Shown piece by piece: positions 4,782 to 6,695 of a stretch of DNA of 6,695 nt. Under the pieces are notes generated by a model. That model saw only the letters and a list, made by a program, of their open reading frames with translations, did not search any database and was not told the DNA's origin. A program made the translations under genes and the position numbers. This stretch comes from Candidatus Omnitrophota bacterium (lineage in GTDB: Bacteria; Omnitrophota; Gorgyraeia; B26-G9). The stretch covers positions 1 to 6,695 of the forward strand of contig JAKLQT010000021.1 of the NCBI GenBank assembly GCA_022013205.1, in the 5' to 3' direction. Each line of letters starts with the position of its first letter. Position 1 is the stretch's first letter.

Positions 4782-5657
4782 TTACAACAGCTGTGTAACC
4801 GTCTTCAAATTCGTATCTATTATGGTAGTGATTTCAGGTGTATCTTCATTCTGATTCTTCCCATTTTGCACCGGTTGAGCTACCACTACATTATTAATTT
4901 TTGTATTCAAATCAGAATACACTATGTGTCCGCTGTCAAGCTCAAAGTATATTAAACCTTCAACTCTTCCCTCAGCCTTGCCTTCAAGTTTTGCCTGCGC
5001 GTTTTTAGATCTTGTAATCGTGCTTGTACTTGTCATAACCTTAACTTTCGCGCACTCATAACCGCCTTTTTTTTCCATACCAAGCAGAGTATGTGTTGAA
5101 TTAAGCGTGTTTGTTACGGAAACGTTTTCATCATCATTGACTGATTCCGAATTTTCTATCCAGCTTTCTCCAACACGCAATCCGCGCTCAGGAAATATCA
5201 AGAACATTTTCTTGAAATCAGCATTTTGCAGCGAGGCCGGCAGCCCCTTTGGTAATTCAAAATCACTTATTTTACCCTCATTAGTTACAGTTAAGCGGGC
5301 AATTTTCCCATTTAAATGAGGTACATCCGGATTAGGTATAACCTGATTATTTATAATTGTATTCATATACGACTGGCCGTAAATCACGTTGATTTTAGCT
5401 AAAGACGTATTGCTGTCAACAGAAGCTATTTCATGCGTATATGTGAATTTACCCTGCAACCTGGCTGAATTGTGGGGGATCTCTCTTCCCTGTAAAGGCG
5501 TTACTTCGATATTCACTTCCCCATCTATTATTACTTCATAAGCCAACTTTCTTCCAGCCTTAAAATTATATTTCAATTTTATCTTTTCCTGTGCCTGAGC
5601 ATTAACAGCGTTAAGTATTAAAATGCTTATAATTATTAGCTTTAAGAAAATTTTCAC
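4782..5657 (-). CDS. Predicted secreted protein of unknown function
   Basis: The protein has 291 residues. Residues 1-22 form a classical signal peptide: Lys2 and Lys6, a hydrophobic core 'LIIISILILNAV', and an A-Q-A site with cleavage expected after Ala22. The mature part is rich in alternating polar and hydrophobic residues and looks mostly beta-stranded. Notable stretches are 'YNFKAGRKLAYEV' (30-42), 'VTNEGKISDFELP' (124-136), 'FPERGLRVGESW' (155-166) and 'YFELDSGHIVYSD' (237-249). The pattern of a G-x-K-x-x-Y opening, an 'FP...VGESW' box and 'LDSG' recalls uncharacterised DUF6263-like secreted proteins, but I would not assign the family. No lipobox Cys, catalytic motif or C-terminal anchor is visible. 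The GTG start has AAGGAA 6-7 nt upstream. It is the first gene of the enolase operon, 18 nt before eno; a link to glycolysis or division is not evident. Confidence 0.82.
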   Translation of the reverse strand: MKIFLKLIIISILILNAVNAQAQEKIKLKYNFKAGRKLAYEVIIDGEVNIEVTPLQGREIPHNSARLQGKFTYTHEIASVDSNTSLAKINVIYGQSYMNTIINNQVIPNPDVPHLNGKIARLTVTNEGKISDFELPKGLPASLQNADFKKMFLIFPERGLRVGESWIENSESVNDDENVSVTNTLNSTHTLLGMEKKGGYECAKVKVMTSTSTITRSKNAQAKLEGKAEGRVEGLIYFELDSGHIVYSDLNTKINNVVVAQPVQNGKNQNEDTPEITTIIDTNLKTVTQLL

Positions 5658-5663
5658 TAAATT

Positions 5664-5669
5664 TTCCTT
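5664..5669 (-). promoter_or_regulatory. Ribosome binding site for the secreted-protein GTG start
   Basis: AAGGAA on the minus strand lies 6 nt before GTG at 5657. The GTG is the only start that keeps the charged end of the signal peptide. Confidence 0.6.
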
Positions 5670-5692
5670 TTTTTAGAATTTAGTATAAAATG

Positions 5693-5721
5693 AATATACA
5701 ACTAATTTTTCAAAAAGTCAA
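5693..5721 (-). promoter_or_regulatory. Sigma70-type promoter of the enolase operon
   Basis: On the minus strand TTGACT (5721-5716) and TATATT (5698-5693) are separated by exactly 17 bp, one mismatch each to consensus. The GTG of the first gene lies 35 nt downstream of the -10 box, leaving a leader of roughly 28 nt that contains the Shine-Dalgarno site. The -35 box starts 12 bp after the phosphoglucomutase stop codon, and no terminator separates them, so readthrough from that gene is also possible. Confidence 0.7.
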
Positions 5722-5733
5722 CTACTAAATTGG

Positions 5734-6695
5734 CTAACAACGGGTAAATTTTTTTATAAGTTCTTTTAAATAAATGAATTGCTTCTTTGATGTTGCTTCA
5801 AAATAACATCTTATTACAGGCTCGGTGCCTGAAGCACGAAACATAACCCAGCAATAATCATTAAGAATAAACTTGTATCCATCAGTAAGATTTTTGCTTA
5901 TAATTCTAAAATTGCCGAACTTTTCTTTTTTTGACAGATTCTCAATACGCCCAAGTAAAATATCCTTTTGTGCTTGATTAAGATGCAGATTCAGTCTATC
6001 TGAAGCAAAGTAGCCGTATTTTTTGTGCAGGGATGCCATTATTTCACAAAGTGACTTCTTCTCCCGGGCAACCATCTCAACCACAAGCAGGCACGCAAGG
6101 ATGCCGTCTTTTTCAGGCACATGTCCCTGTATAGAAAGCCCTCCTGATTCTTCACCTCCAATTATGCAATCGCCTTTAGCTATAGCCTCTCCAATATATT
6201 TAAAGCCTACAGGGGTTTCAATAACCTCTATCCCCTCTTTTTTAGCTATCGCATCAACCATATGCGTTGTAGAAAGAGTCCGCGCGACTTTTTTGGCTTT
6301 AGGCCTTGTTTTAAGCAGGTAATAAAACAATAATGTGAACACCTCATTAGGAGTAAGAAAAACTCCTCCTTTATCTACTATCCCAAACCTGTCGGCGTCT
6401 CCGTCACAGCCTATGCCTAAATGGAATTTATTGTTTTTTACATACGTAATCAGTTCCTGAATATACGGCTTATCCGGCTCAGGAGGCAGTCCGCCGAAAA
6501 GAGGATTAAGATAGTTTTTAAAAACTTTGATCTCTTTACACAAGTCTTTGAGTATGAGGTCAATATAATTTCGGCTAGTGCCGAACATGCAATCTATACC
6601 GACTTTCAGCTTTGCTTTTTTAATACAGGATATATCAATTATTTTCTTCAGGCGTTTGAGATACTCCTGTTTAGGATCAAACATCTCAATAAACC
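5734..6695 (-). CDS. Phosphoglucomutase/phosphomannomutase, C-terminal part (5' end beyond the window)
   Basis: The frame stays open to the right edge: codons for F-I-E precede the first in-window ATG (6684), so that Met is internal and the gene is partial. The N-terminal catalytic phosphoserine domain is outside. Counting from that Met, visible alpha-D-phosphohexomutase landmarks are the Mg2+ loop 'CDGDADRFG' (93-101), the sugar-binding loop 'GGEESGG' (176-182) with 'GHVPEKDG' after it, and the phosphate-binding loop 'FRASGTEPVIR' (282-292). The family moves phosphate between C6 and C1 of hexoses in the cytoplasm, feeding glycogen, nucleotide-sugar and cell-envelope synthesis. 'GEESGG' fits glucose/mannose enzymes better than GlmM, but substrate cannot be fixed. 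The stop at 5734 is 12 nt upstream of the enolase operon promoter on the same strand, so the two may be partly co-transcribed. Confidence 0.93.
   Translation of the reverse strand, partial: FIEMFDPKQEYLKRLKKIIDISCIKKAKLKVGIDCMFGTSRNYIDLILKDLCKEIKVFKNYLNPLFGGLPPEPDKPYIQELITYVKNNKFHLGIGCDGDADRFGIVDKGGVFLTPNEVFTLLFYYLLKTRPKAKKVARTLSTTHMVDAIAKKEGIEVIETPVGFKYIGEAIAKGDCIIGGEESGGLSIQGHVPEKDGILACLLVVEMVAREKKSLCEIMASLHKKYGYFASDRLNLHLNQAQKDILLGRIENLSKKEKFGNFRIISKNLTDGYKFILNDYCWVMFRASGTEPVIRCYFEATSKKQFIYLKELIKKFTRC

Overview
The window looks like part of a bacterial chromosome of moderate A+T richness. Every protein gene that can be supported lies on the minus strand. Bacterial identity follows from an initiator tRNA(fMet), Shine-Dalgarno sites, sigma70-type promoters and FtsB/DivIC. 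I cannot name the lineage from sequence alone. The gene mix (enolase-ftsB linkage, a YabR-like S1 protein beside ftsB, a PocR-GAF sensor) and the repeat-littered intergenic DNA recall uncultured phyla such as Omnitrophota, but that is a low-confidence guess.

Left end (1-662): the N-terminal ~220 codons of a YihY/BrkB-family membrane protein, running off the edge, with its own Shine-Dalgarno site and a good promoter (722-751). From 663 to 1112 there is no protein gene. This stretch holds the promoter, a long imperfect hairpin (814-865), a strong minus-strand intrinsic terminator (874-912), a second adjacent hairpin, and a tRNA-like relic on the plus strand. The relic faces a real elongator tRNA-Met(CAT) at 1113-1189, and the two share a perfect 18-bp terminator hairpin. 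Behind the tRNA (1195-1257) lies a degenerate 7-bp tandem repeat. The gene-free stretch to 1729 is rich in inverted repeats, including a multi-branched foldable element at 1312-1467 and a 'TGAGCTTGTCGAAG'-type intergenic repeat at 1698-1720.

Middle and right (1730-5721): an apparent minus-strand operon. A promoter at 5693-5721 (TTGACT-17-TATATT) precedes, in order of transcription, a predicted secreted protein of unknown function, enolase, an FtsB/DivIC septum protein, a small S1-domain RNA-binding protein, initiator tRNA(fMet), and a PocR-GAF sensor protein. Gaps between genes are 6 to 25 nt. Glycolysis, division, RNA binding and translation initiation are therefore physically linked. The right edge (5734-6695) carries the C-terminal two-thirds or so of a phosphoglucomutase/phosphomannomutase, whose stop codon lies 12 nt before the operon promoter.

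The most interesting non-gene signals are the 94-bp near-palindrome around the tRNA-Met 3' end, and the 1312-1467 element, whose 16-bp closing helix has both of its deviations as G-U pairs only when read on the plus strand.
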